8,676 bases of DNA, from the NCBI GenBank assembly GCA_026418655.1, contig JAOAAW010000118.1:1-8676 (forward strand). The letters are read 5' to 3'. This DNA is from a bacterium. Lineage in GTDB: Bacteria > Ratteibacteria > UBA8468 > B48-G9 > DTJG01. The position numbers and the translations under genes were made by a program. Position 1 is the first letter of the stretch. Each line of letters begins with the position of its first letter. Shown one piece after another: positions 1-7,161 of the stretch. The notes beneath the pieces were generated by a model. It did no database searches and was not told where the DNA came from. It saw only the letters and a list, made by a program, of their open reading frames with translations.

Positions 1-19
1 AGATGTGTATAAGAGACAG
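1..19 (+). other. Nextera/Tn5 mosaic-end sequencing adapter (artefact)
   Basis: The first 19 bases, AGATGTGTATAAGAGACAG, are exactly the Tn5 mosaic-end sequence used in Nextera library preparation. It reads in frame into the first gene and gives the false N-terminus MCIRDR, a well-known signature of untrimmed adapter in translated databases. These bases are not genomic and the ATG at position 3 is not a real start codon. Genomic sequence begins at about base 20. Confidence 0.97.
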
Positions 20-1121
20 GGGCTATATTTATGTAAGGGCTGAGTATCCTGTGGCAGTTCAACATTTAAAAGTTGCAATAACCAAGTGTTATAGATATGG
101 ATTGCTTGGCAATGGAATTTTTGGTACTGATTTTTCATTTAATCTTGAAATCAAGGAAGGTGCGGGTGCTTTTGTCTGTGGTGAAGAAACCGCACTTATT
201 GCTTCAATAGAAGGTAAAAGAGGTATGCCACGGCCAAGACCCCCATTTCCAGCCCAGAATGGCTTATGGGGTAAACCCACCTGCATAAACAATGTTGAAA
301 CTCTGGCAAATATACCAATCATTATCGAAGAGGGTGGCGAAAACTTTGCAAGAATCGGAACTTCATCAAGTGGTGGTACCAAACTATTTTCACTTGCGGG
401 GAAAGTAAGAAATACTGGACTTGTTGAAGTTCCTCTGGGAATATCTCTGCAAAAGATTATGTTTGATATCGGTGGTGGGCCTTTACCAGGAAGGACTCTT
501 AAGGGTGTTCAGATTGGCGGACCATCGGGTGGATGTTTACCGATTAGCACCTTTAATACACCTGTTGATTATGAAACAATGAATGAACTTGGTGCGATTA
601 TGGGTTCAGGTGGGATTATTGCGGTAGATGATAGGGTTTGTATGATTGAGTTTGCGAGGTACTTTGTTGATTTTGTTCATAAAGAATCCTGTGGTAAATG
701 TACTCCATGTAGAATTGGAACAAAAAGGATGCTTGAAATCCTTACCAGAATTACAGAAGGTCTGGGAAAACCAGAAGATATTCAACTACTTCACGAATTG
801 GGAGAAACTCTAAAATTGACAAGTTTATGTGGTTTAGGTCAGACTGCTCCAAATCCAGTATTAACAACATTGAGATATTTCAAACAGGAATATCTTTCGC
901 ATATAGAAGAAAAAAGATGCCCTGCTGGTGTATGCAGAAAACTTTTAAGATATGAAATCATAAAAGAAATGTGTAAAGGTTGCGGGATGTGTATAAATGT
1001 ATGTCCAGTTTCTGCAATTTCAGGGACAAAAAGACAACCGCACGTTATAGATTATGAAAAATGTGTCAGGTGCGGAATGTGTTTTGAGGTTTGTAAATTT
1101 TCTGCTGTCAGGAGAACATGA
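20..1121 (+). CDS. NADH-binding flavoprotein subunit (NuoF/HndC-like) of formate dehydrogenase, 5'-truncated
   Basis: This is the C-terminal part of a NuoF/HndC/HydB-type subunit, which carries FMN and a [4Fe-4S] cluster and passes electrons between NAD(P)H and the partner's iron-sulfur chain. The first bases after the adapter already encode the family segment YIYVRAEYP, so the real N-terminus is missing. Numbering from base 3, visible elements are the flavin/NAD region (GAGAFVCGEETAL, then a Gly/Pro-rich stretch and NNVETLANIP), the cluster-binding cysteines C230, C233, C236 (SCGKCTPC) and C276 (SLCGLG), the HndC-like CPAGVC segment, and a C-terminal two-cluster ferredoxin domain (C324/327/330/334 and C354/357/360/364). 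That ferredoxin tail is typical of soluble NAD(P)-linked and bifurcating hydrogenases and formate dehydrogenases, and is absent from complex I NuoF. The stop overlaps the next gene as ATGA, indicating coupled translation. A NuoE-like subunit would be expected upstream. Family assignment is firm. The preferred acceptor, NAD or NADP, cannot be read from the sequence. Confidence 0.93.
1110..1114 (+). promoter_or_regulatory. Ribosome binding site of the formate dehydrogenase alpha gene
   Basis: AGGAG lies inside the end of the flavoprotein gene. It is 3 nt before the ATG at 1118 and 6 nt before a second in-frame ATG at 1121. The spacing favours the second ATG, which would shorten the protein by one methionine. 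Confidence 0.6.
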
Positions 1122-3820
1122 TGCTTCGTATTTCAATAGATGGCAAAACGATAGAAGTTGAAGAAGGAACATATATTTTTGATGCAGCAACAAAACTGGG
1201 TATTGAAATACCTGCATTCTGTTATTGTAAGGGTTTAAAACCGTATGGGGGGTGCCGCCTTTGTATTGTTGAAGTGAAAGGAGAGAAAAAACCGGTTGCC
1301 TCCTGCAGTTATCCAATAACAAAAGAAATTGAGGTTCTGACAAAAACAGATGAGATTGTTAGATTAAGAAAAAACATTATCTCACTTTTGCTTTCAAATC
1401 ATCCGAATGATTGCATGACATGTGAAAAAAGTGGGAATTGCCTTCTTGAGAAATACGCATATGAATATGGTATAAAGAAACCGTATTTCCCGGGTGAAAA
1501 AAGTAAGGCAATCGAAAGTGATGGAAAACCTTTTATTATCAGAGATTATGAAAAATGCATCCTTTGTGGGAAATGTGTAAGAGTATGTGAAGAAATTGTG
1601 GGCGCACAAGCAATTGATTTTGGTTGCAGGGGTTTTGATACACAGATTATTTCAGGTTTCAATGAATCCCTTCTGAAAGGTGGTTGTATTTTCTGTGGAA
1701 ACTGTATTGAGGTATGCCCTGTTGGTGCATTAAGAGAAGTCGGGTCTGAAGGTAGGGGCAGAACATGGGAGTTTAAAAAAATAAAAACGGTATGTCCTTA
1801 TTGTGGGGTGGGCTGTGGGATAGAAGTTTCTGTAAAAAATAGCAGCATCATTAGAATCAGTGGAGATTTTGAAAGTCCTGTGAATAGTGGATTTTTATGC
1901 GTGAAAGGAAAATTTGGTTTTGAATTTGTAAATCATCCTGATAGATTGAAAAAACCACTTATAAGGGTTAATGGAACAAAAATGGGTAGTGTGGATTTCA
2001 AGGAAGTTGATTGGGAAACCGCAATTAGACTGACTTCGGAAAAATTTAAGGAGATAAAAGAAAATTATGGAGCAGATGCATTGGCTGGCCTTGCCTCAGC
2101 ACGATGTACCAATGAAGAAAATTATCTCTTCCAGAAATTTTTCCGTCAGATAATTGGAACAAACAATGTTGATCATTGCGCCAGATTATGTCATGCACCG
2201 AGTGTTGCAGCTCTTGCAATGACTGTAGGATCAGGTGCTATGACCAATTCTCTTAAAGAGATAGAAGAATTTTCTGATTGTATAATTCTTACAGGGACAA
2301 ATGTCAGTGAGACTCAGCCCGTGACTTCATACAAGATAAGAAAAGCAGTACAACGTGGTGCACGATTGATAGTTATTGACCCTAAAGAAATAGAAATTGC
2401 AAGATTTGCAGAAATATATGTTCAGCAGATTCCAGGAACAGATGTTATGTTGTTCAACGGTATTGCTAAAGTAATTCTTGATGAACATCTTTTCAATGAA
2501 AACTTTATCAAAGAACATGTTGAGGGTTTTGAAGAGTTCAGAGAGTTTATGAAGAGATTTAATCTTGACCAGGTAGAACAGATCACGGGGGTGTCAAAAG
2601 AAACAATAAGGAAGATAGCACAGATTTATTCCAGGAGTAATTCATCTGTAATTGTGTGGGCGATGGGTATAACCCAGCATACGACCGGTACAGATAATGC
2701 CTTTACTCTGTCAAACCTTGCACTTCTTACGGGTCAGATTGGGAAACCAGGCGCAGGTTTGTGTCCTTTAAGGGGTCAGAATAATGTTCAGGGTGCATGC
2801 GATATGGGTGCTTTACCTAATTTTTTACCGGGTTATCAAAAGATTGAACATCAGAGTATAAGAAAAAAATTTGAAGGAAAATGGGGTGTAGAATTATCTG
2901 AGAAACCGGGACTGACAATCATTGAAATATTTTCGGCAATCCACGATGGCCAGATAAAAGGGCTTTATATTATGGGAGAAAATCCATTAATTTCTGACCC
3001 GGACATAAACTTTACAAGAGAGGCGCTTGAAAAAGTTGATTTTTTGGTTGTTCAGGATATTTTTCTGACAGAAACAGCAAAATATGCGGATATTATTTTT
3101 CCTGCTGCTTGTTCGTTTGAGAAGGAAGGAACTTTTACCAATACTGAAAGAAGAATCCAAAAAATAAATCCTTGTGTCAATCCACCAGGGGACGCAAAGC
3201 CGGACTGGTTAATCCTGAGTGAGTTGGCAAAGCAATTTAATTTCGACTGGAAATACAGAAGTCCCGGTGAAATTATGGAGGAGATAGCAGAGTTAACACC
3301 TATTTATACCGGTGTAAATTATGAAAGATTGAGTAAACAATCTTTACAATGGCCGTGTCCTGAGATATCTCATCCTGGCACGTGTACACTTCATACAAAA
3401 GGATTCCCGATAGAAAAAGCAAAACTTAAATGTGTAAATTTCCTGAAGCCTTTTGAAATCCCTGATGATGAATTTCCTTTTGTGTTGACAACAGGAAGAA
3501 TACTGTTTGAATACCATACCAGAACCATGACGGGAAGAGTAAACGGCTTGAAAAAAATCAGTGGGACTCCTTATTGTGAAATTAATTACAAAGATGCAAA
3601 GCGTCTTCTAATAAAAGAAGGCCAGTTAATAAAACTGGTATCGCGGCGTGGAGAAATAATGGTCAGGGTGAAGGTAAGTAAGAAAATCATGTGCGGAACC
3701 ATATTTATGCCATTTCATTACGGAGAAAGTGCAGCAAATGTTTTAACTCACCATCATCTTGACCCTATAGCAAAAATTCCAGAATTCAAGATTTGTGCAG
3801 TAAGAATTGAAAAATTATGA
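1118..3820 (+). CDS. fdhA: Formate dehydrogenase, alpha (catalytic) subunit, Cys-type, NAD(P)-linked
   Basis: Molybdenum- or tungsten-dependent formate dehydrogenase (formate to CO2, reversible), 900 residues, about the size of acetogen FdhA. Domains in order: N-terminal [2Fe-2S] domain (C35, C46, C49, C63); NuoG-type His-Cys [4Fe-4S] site (H95, C99, C102, C108); two-cluster ferredoxin domain (C147/150/153/157 and C190/193/196/200); molybdopterin oxidoreductase [4Fe-4S] site (C226, C229, C233, C261) followed by the conserved lysine K263; then the bis-MGD catalytic body. The active-site segment is DHCARLCHAPSV, with C358-H359 where E. coli FdhF has selenocysteine-histidine. The C-terminal cofactor-binding domain begins near LTTGRILFEYHTRTMTGR. 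There is no twin-arginine signal, so it is cytoplasmic. It overlaps the flavoprotein gene upstream and mobA downstream by 4 nt each, which supports one complex made with its cofactor enzymes. The Cys-His pair and the FdhF-like motif favour formate dehydrogenase over NuoG or nitrate reductase. Whether the metal is Mo or W is not visible. Confidence 0.93.
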   Translation: MMLRISIDGKTIEVEEGTYIFDAATKLGIEIPAFCYCKGLKPYGGCRLCIVEVKGEKKPVASCSYPITKEIEVLTKTDEIVRLRKNIISLLLSNHPNDCMTCEKSGNCLLEKYAYEYGIKKPYFPGEKSKAIESDGKPFIIRDYEKCILCGKCVRVCEEIVGAQAIDFGCRGFDTQIISGFNESLLKGGCIFCGNCIEVCPVGALREVGSEGRGRTWEFKKIKTVCPYCGVGCGIEVSVKNSSIIRISGDFESPVNSGFLCVKGKFGFEFVNHPDRLKKPLIRVNGTKMGSVDFKEVDWETAIRLTSEKFKEIKENYGADALAGLASARCTNEENYLFQKFFRQIIGTNNVDHCARLCHAPSVAALAMTVGSGAMTNSLKEIEEFSDCIILTGTNVSETQPVTSYKIRKAVQRGARLIVIDPKEIEIARFAEIYVQQIPGTDVMLFNGIAKVILDEHLFNENFIKEHVEGFEEFREFMKRFNLDQVEQITGVSKETIRKIAQIYSRSNSSVIVWAMGITQHTTGTDNAFTLSNLALLTGQIGKPGAGLCPLRGQNNVQGACDMGALPNFLPGYQKIEHQSIRKKFEGKWGVELSEKPGLTIIEIFSAIHDGQIKGLYIMGENPLISDPDINFTREALEKVDFLVVQDIFLTETAKYADIIFPAACSFEKEGTFTNTERRIQKINPCVNPPGDAKPDWLILSELAKQFNFDWKYRSPGEIMEEIAELTPIYTGVNYERLSKQSLQWPCPEISHPGTCTLHTKGFPIEKAKLKCVNFLKPFEIPDDEFPFVLTTGRILFEYHTRTMTGRVNGLKKISGTPYCEINYKDAKRLLIKEGQLIKLVSRRGEIMVRVKVSKKIMCGTIFMPFHYGESAANVLTHHHLDPIAKIPEFKICAVRIEKL

Positions 3821-4425
3821 ATGCCATTATCCTCGTTAGAGGAAAAGAAAGTGAACGATTGAGAAAAGATAAATCTATGCTTGTGATTTCCAGGGATAAA
3901 ACTTTGCTTGATATAGTTATTGATAGAATCTCAGGGTTGTTTGCCAAAATATTAATAGTCACAACCAATCCTCAAAAATTTCATTTATATTCAGATGAAA
4001 AAATTGAGATTATCAGAGATGATTTAGTTTGTGGACCTCTGGGTGGGATACTGAAAGGACTGCAGTTTTCTTCAACATTTTATAATTTTATTGTTGCAAC
4101 TGATATGCCATTTATCAGCAAAGACCTGATACTGTTTTTGGTGAAAAAAGCCTTTTCTGATTATGATGCGGTTGTTCCAAAACATAAAAATTCTACTGAA
4201 GTTTTGCACGCCATCTATAGTAAGCAAGCCATTCCAATTATCGAAAAAATGATAGAGGAAAAACAGTACAGGGTTAAAATGTTGCTTCAAAAAATAAAGG
4301 TAAAATATGTTACAGAGTGTGAGCTGAGAAAATTTGGGGATCCTGAGGTGTTGTTTTTTAACATCAATACTCCCATGGATTTCGAAACAGCAAAAGTTAT
4401 TGGTAGAGAGCTTTCTTATTTTTAA
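3817..4425 (+). CDS. mobA: Molybdenum cofactor guanylyltransferase, MobA-like, with an atypical nucleotide loop
   Basis: MobA transfers GMP from GTP to molybdopterin to make the MGD cofactor needed by the formate dehydrogenase encoded just upstream. At 202 residues it has the usual family length. Visible family features are the N-terminal Rossmann strand with D18-K19, the segment GPLGGILKGLQ (73-83), the metal-binding aspartate D96 in VATDMPF, and the C-terminal NINTPMDF (N182, N184). The signature loop normally reads LAGGxSxRMGxDK, but here it is LVRGKESERLRKDK: the first glycine of the pair is R8 and the glycine before the DK region is R16. This may change GTP binding or mark a divergent subfamily. 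The codons show no simple frameshift that would restore the motif. The ATG start overlaps the upstream stop as ATGA and has no strong ribosome binding site, so translation is probably coupled. A related nucleotidyltransferase such as MocA is possible, but the context favours MobA. Confidence 0.82.
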   Translation: MNAIILVRGKESERLRKDKSMLVISRDKTLLDIVIDRISGLFAKILIVTTNPQKFHLYSDEKIEIIRDDLVCGPLGGILKGLQFSSTFYNFIVATDMPFISKDLILFLVKKAFSDYDAVVPKHKNSTEVLHAIYSKQAIPIIEKMIEEKQYRVKMLLQKIKVKYVTECELRKFGDPEVLFFNINTPMDFETAKVIGRELSYF

Positions 4426-4431
4426 GAGGAG
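4426..4431 (+). promoter_or_regulatory. Ribosome binding site that fixes the moeA TTG start
   Basis: GAGGAG begins directly after the mobA stop codon and ends 7 nt before the TTG at 4439. It is the only good Shine-Dalgarno site near the moeA start, and it selects TTG over an upstream in-frame ATG at 4334 that lies inside mobA. Confidence 0.8.
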
Positions 4432-4438
4432 ATTTTGG

Positions 4439-5665
4439 TTGATATCTCTTGAAAAGGCAATAAAAATTATTTGGAATACAGCAAAAATATTACCCGTTGA
4501 GGAAGTAGATCTACTCCTGTCCCACGGCAGAGTGCTTGCGGAAGATATTAAAGCGCCTTTTGATTATCCACCTTTTGATCGAGCAGCGATGGATGGATAT
4601 GCCCTGAAGGTAAAAGATACATATTCAGCATCAAAAAATCAACCTGTTTTATTGCAGATTTCTGGAGAAATTCAAGCCGGAACCAGAGATAGATTTTATC
4701 TTTCCACTGGAAAATGTTTATCAGTAATGACAGGAAGTTACCTTCCTGAAGGAACAGATGCGGTTGTAAAGATTGAAGATGTGGAAACCATTAAAAATGG
4801 AAAAAAATATTTTATCAAAGTTTTCAAACCCATAGGAAAAGGTGAAAATATTTCATTTAAAGGTGAGGATCTCAGAAAAGGTCAGATAATAATTAAAAAG
4901 GGAAACCTTGTTGATGCAGCAGTTTTTATGATGCTTGCGTATCTTGGTAAATCTAAAGTTAAGGTGAGAAAGCAACCACATGTGTCAATTCTGGCGACAG
5001 GCGATGAATTGATTGAACCAGGAACTGAACTTGAGCCCCACAAGATTTATAATGCCAATAGTTATGGACTGTATGGACTGGTGATGGAAAATGGTGGTAT
5101 TCCACATAATTTTGGGATAGCAAAGGATAATGAAAAGTCCCTAACTGAAACATTGAAAGAATCTTTAAGATATGATATTGCAATAATTTCAGGGGGGGTA
5201 AGTGAGGGTAAATTTGATCTTGTTATAAGAGTTTTGAGAAAACTTGGAGTAAAGGATATATTCTGGAAGGTTGCAGTAAAACCAGGAAAGCCAGTTTATT
5301 TTGGTAAAAAAGGAGATACTCTTGTTTTTGGTCTTCCTGGGTATCCTGTTTCTGCCTACTTGTCGTTTCACATGATGGTAAAAACCGCTTTCCAGAAGAT
5401 GTTTGGATATAGAAGACCGATATCCTTTTTTATTTATGGGGTGCTGTCATCTGATATAAGAAATGATGGTGATAGAACCGCACTTTTAAGGGTTAAAATA
5501 ATTCCTGATACGGATGATAACATTGTTGTTCCCTATCATAAGCAAAAATCAGGTATGTTGAGTTCTGTTGTTGAAACAACCGGGCTTGTGATCGTTAAAA
5601 AAGGAGAGCACCTTAAAAAAGGGGAAAGGGTTAAATGTTTTGTGTTAAGGGATTTCTACTTCTGA
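4439..5665 (+). CDS. moeA: Molybdopterin molybdenumtransferase MoeA
   Basis: MoeA inserts molybdate into adenylylated molybdopterin, the step before MobA adds GMP. I chose the TTG at 4439 because it follows a strong GAGGAG site at 7 nt and gives 408 residues, close to the roughly 410 of E. coli MoeA. The longer reading from the ATG at 4334 adds 35 residues that are only mobA read in another frame. Conserved elements, counted from TTG, are FDRAAMDGYA with D52 (equivalent to the catalytic-site D59 of E. coli), MTGSYLPEGTDAVVKIED, the MPT-binding domain motifs ILATGDEL and SGGVSEGKFD (251-260, with D260 matching D259), and GLPGYPVSA (298-306). The C-terminal beta domain (MoeA domain IV) is present and the gene is intact. 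It lies 13 nt after mobA in the formate dehydrogenase operon. Its stop is 3 nt from the stop of the convergent DUF3786 gene. Tungstate rather than molybdate may be the metal in vivo; the sequence cannot tell. Confidence 0.95.
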   Translation: MISLEKAIKIIWNTAKILPVEEVDLLLSHGRVLAEDIKAPFDYPPFDRAAMDGYALKVKDTYSASKNQPVLLQISGEIQAGTRDRFYLSTGKCLSVMTGSYLPEGTDAVVKIEDVETIKNGKKYFIKVFKPIGKGENISFKGEDLRKGQIIIKKGNLVDAAVFMMLAYLGKSKVKVRKQPHVSILATGDELIEPGTELEPHKIYNANSYGLYGLVMENGGIPHNFGIAKDNEKSLTETLKESLRYDIAIISGGVSEGKFDLVIRVLRKLGVKDIFWKVAVKPGKPVYFGKKGDTLVFGLPGYPVSAYLSFHMMVKTAFQKMFGYRRPISFFIYGVLSSDIRNDGDRTALLRVKIIPDTDDNIVVPYHKQKSGMLSSVVETTGLVIVKKGEHLKKGERVKCFVLRDFYF

Positions 5666-5668
5666 TGT

Positions 5669-6244
5669 TCATGAAACTATTTTTTCGGTAATCTCCTCAC
5701 ACATTACGACAATGTCTTCAGTATCAAACACATTTTTAATACCAGAATCGAACAACATTTTACAGGTGGCAGGAAATTCATCATCAGCGGGATAAAAAAC
5801 AATAGAAACATGAATTTTCGGAAAAACGGTTATTTTCACTGAGAATTCCCCAAACTCAGGAAAGTAAGTTCCAAACAGTAAAGCCCTGTTCAGAAATTCC
5901 TGGGGAGAAGAACCATATTTTGCTGTAATTGGATTATAGACCCTGCTTTCAATGGAAGGTTTATAGAAGCTACCTGCATCAAGTTCAGAGAAAGAGATAA
6001 GTTTTCCTGTTTCTGAAAAATTTCCACTATTGGCAAGGTAATGCAGGATGAGAATTTTTTCTTTTGAGTTCAGAAAAGTTTCTTCAGCAAAAGAGAAATC
6101 TTTGACATTTATAGAACAAACATTATTGAGATAAAAAACCAGAATAAAATTTTTCTGTTTGTCAAACTGACAGCCAGAATTATTTGCTATTTCTTCAGGT
6201 GATATTTTTTTTAGCTTTTGTATTGCTATGGTAAATGCTTCCAT
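5669..6244 (-). CDS. DUF3786 family protein of unknown function, last gene of the acs operon
   Basis: I recognise the 191-residue product as a DUF3786 protein from its overall pattern: an N-terminal helix and SPEEIANNSGCQFD segment, a central LHYLANSGNFSETGKLISF stretch, a Y-N-P-I segment near residues 105-110, and the C-terminal VSIVFYPADDEFPATCKMLF region. No biochemical function is established for the family that I know of. It has no signal peptide or membrane segment, so it is probably cytoplasmic. Cysteines at 25, 43 and two near the C-terminus are scattered and form no clear cluster motif. It begins 9 nt after the acsE stop on the same strand, so it should be co-transcribed with acsC and acsE. 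That context suggests (inference only) a helper in corrinoid or iron-sulfur protein assembly or in methyl transfer. The start ATG at 6244 has only a weak Shine-Dalgarno-like sequence (AAAGTGA). Confidence 0.8.
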   Translation of the reverse strand: MEAFTIAIQKLKKISPEEIANNSGCQFDKQKNFILVFYLNNVCSINVKDFSFAEETFLNSKEKILILHYLANSGNFSETGKLISFSELDAGSFYKPSIESRVYNPITAKYGSSPQEFLNRALLFGTYFPEFGEFSVKITVFPKIHVSIVFYPADDEFPATCKMLFDSGIKNVFDTEDIVVMCEEITEKIVS

Positions 6245-6253
6245 TTGTCACTT

Positions 6254-7129
6254 TCACAGCTTCAGCCATGAATGGGAATAAATGGATTTCCCTGCAAGAA
6301 TTCTGGTGGTTTTAAAATAGTCCATTTCATCCTGACTTAGCTGGTCTGGTTTAATAGTCTCATCAAGTGTTTGCCAGACAATATCCTTAATATTCTCACG
6401 CTTTCCACGGGCAATCTCAATAAGCTGTAGATCAAAAGCGTCAACAATTGCACTATCCAAGCCATATTTCATAAGCATCAACAGGTATGTTCTGTTAACA
6501 AGTCCCCTCAGTTTTTCAGGGACTCCATTTGAAACATTGGAAAGTCCACATGTTGAGTTATAATCCGGAAACATTTCCTTAAACATTCTCATAAATTCAA
6601 GTGTTGCAACTACCTGATCCTGCTGATATGCAACAGGAAGGACAATAGGATCAAAATAAATATTTTGATGTGGAATTCCCAGTTCGTCCACCATGAGGGT
6701 AAATTCGCATGCAAGTGCACTTCTTTCTGTTGCGTCTCTCGGCATGCCTTCTTTACCTACCAAAAGGGCTATACATTTACAATTATACTGTTTTACAAGA
6801 GGCAGCAGTAGATCCATTCTTTCTTGTGTGGTCTGAATTGAATTGATAAGACATTTTTCTCCTTCCATCTCAAGGCCCACCTTAATTGCCTCAACATTTG
6901 TTGTGTCAAGAGAAAGTGGTATGTCCACAACCTCTCTTATTATACTTATCATCCATTTCATGATTTCGGGGCCATTTTTTCTTGCCGGACCAATATTTAT
7001 ATCAAGATAGTCAACCTTGTTTTTTACTGATAATATCGCCATTTCTTGGATTATGTCTTTATTTTTTTCTTTTATTGCCTGTTTTATTTTACTGTTCATT
7101 ATATTTATGTTCTCTCCAATTAGCAGCAT
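6254..7129 (-). CDS. acsE: Methyltetrahydrofolate:corrinoid iron-sulfur protein methyltransferase AcsE
   Basis: AcsE moves the methyl group of 5-methyl-tetrahydrofolate to the cobalt of the corrinoid iron-sulfur protein, linking the methyl branch to acetyl-CoA synthesis. It is a pterin-binding TIM barrel of the dihydropteroate synthase fold. The chosen ATG at 7129 follows a GGAGG site at 5 nt, starts with the family N-terminus MLLIGENIN, and places D75 (LSLDTTN) and N199 (GLSNVS) at the positions known as functional in Moorella AcsE (D75, N199). D161 in YFDPIVLP matches D160. An upstream ATG at 7165 would add 12 unconserved residues and overlap acsC as ATGA, with no good ribosome site. The protein has 291 residues against about 262 in Moorella. 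The extra residues form an insert near the C-terminus, between IEIARGK and TRILAGKSIYSHSW, and I believe other anaerobes share this longer form. It lies between acsC and the DUF3786 gene, with no acsD in between. Confidence 0.93.
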   Translation of the reverse strand: MLLIGENINIMNSKIKQAIKEKNKDIIQEMAILSVKNKVDYLDINIGPARKNGPEIMKWMISIIREVVDIPLSLDTTNVEAIKVGLEMEGEKCLINSIQTTQERMDLLLPLVKQYNCKCIALLVGKEGMPRDATERSALACEFTLMVDELGIPHQNIYFDPIVLPVAYQQDQVVATLEFMRMFKEMFPDYNSTCGLSNVSNGVPEKLRGLVNRTYLLMLMKYGLDSAIVDAFDLQLIEIARGKRENIKDIVWQTLDETIKPDQLSQDEMDYFKTTRILAGKSIYSHSWLKL

Positions 7130-7134
7130 TTTAT

Positions 7135-7139
7135 CCTCC
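7135..7139 (-). promoter_or_regulatory. Ribosome binding site that fixes the acsE start
   Basis: Read on the minus strand, GGAGG sits 5 nt before the ATG at 7129. It is the strongest Shine-Dalgarno site near this junction and supports the internal ATG over the one at 7165 that overlaps the acsC stop. Confidence 0.8.
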
Positions 7140-7161
7140 GGATAATCTTTTAAGAAACTGT

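Noticed and set aside
89..382. Minus-strand open frame inside the flavoprotein gene, and similar antisense frames at 1020-1343, 1394-1609, 4072-4290 and 7808-8319
   Set aside because: They are shadows of well-conserved genes on the other strand, with no recognisable domain, ribosome site or independent context.
4334..4438. Upstream in-frame ATG giving a 35-residue longer MoeA
   Set aside because: The extra residues are mobA read in another frame, resemble no MoeA N-terminus, and the ATG has no ribosome binding site. The TTG at 4439 has GAGGAG at proper spacing and gives the normal family length.
5191..5198. Run of seven G bases in moeA as a possible frameshift or phase-variable tract
   Set aside because: The frame is intact through the tract and encodes the expected SGGVS motif. 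One G tract inside a housekeeping gene does not support phase variation.
5667..5686. TTCATGAA palindrome followed by T6 as an intrinsic terminator of the plus-strand operon
   Set aside because: The 8-bp palindrome has no room for a loop and is AT-rich, so a stable RNA hairpin is unlikely.
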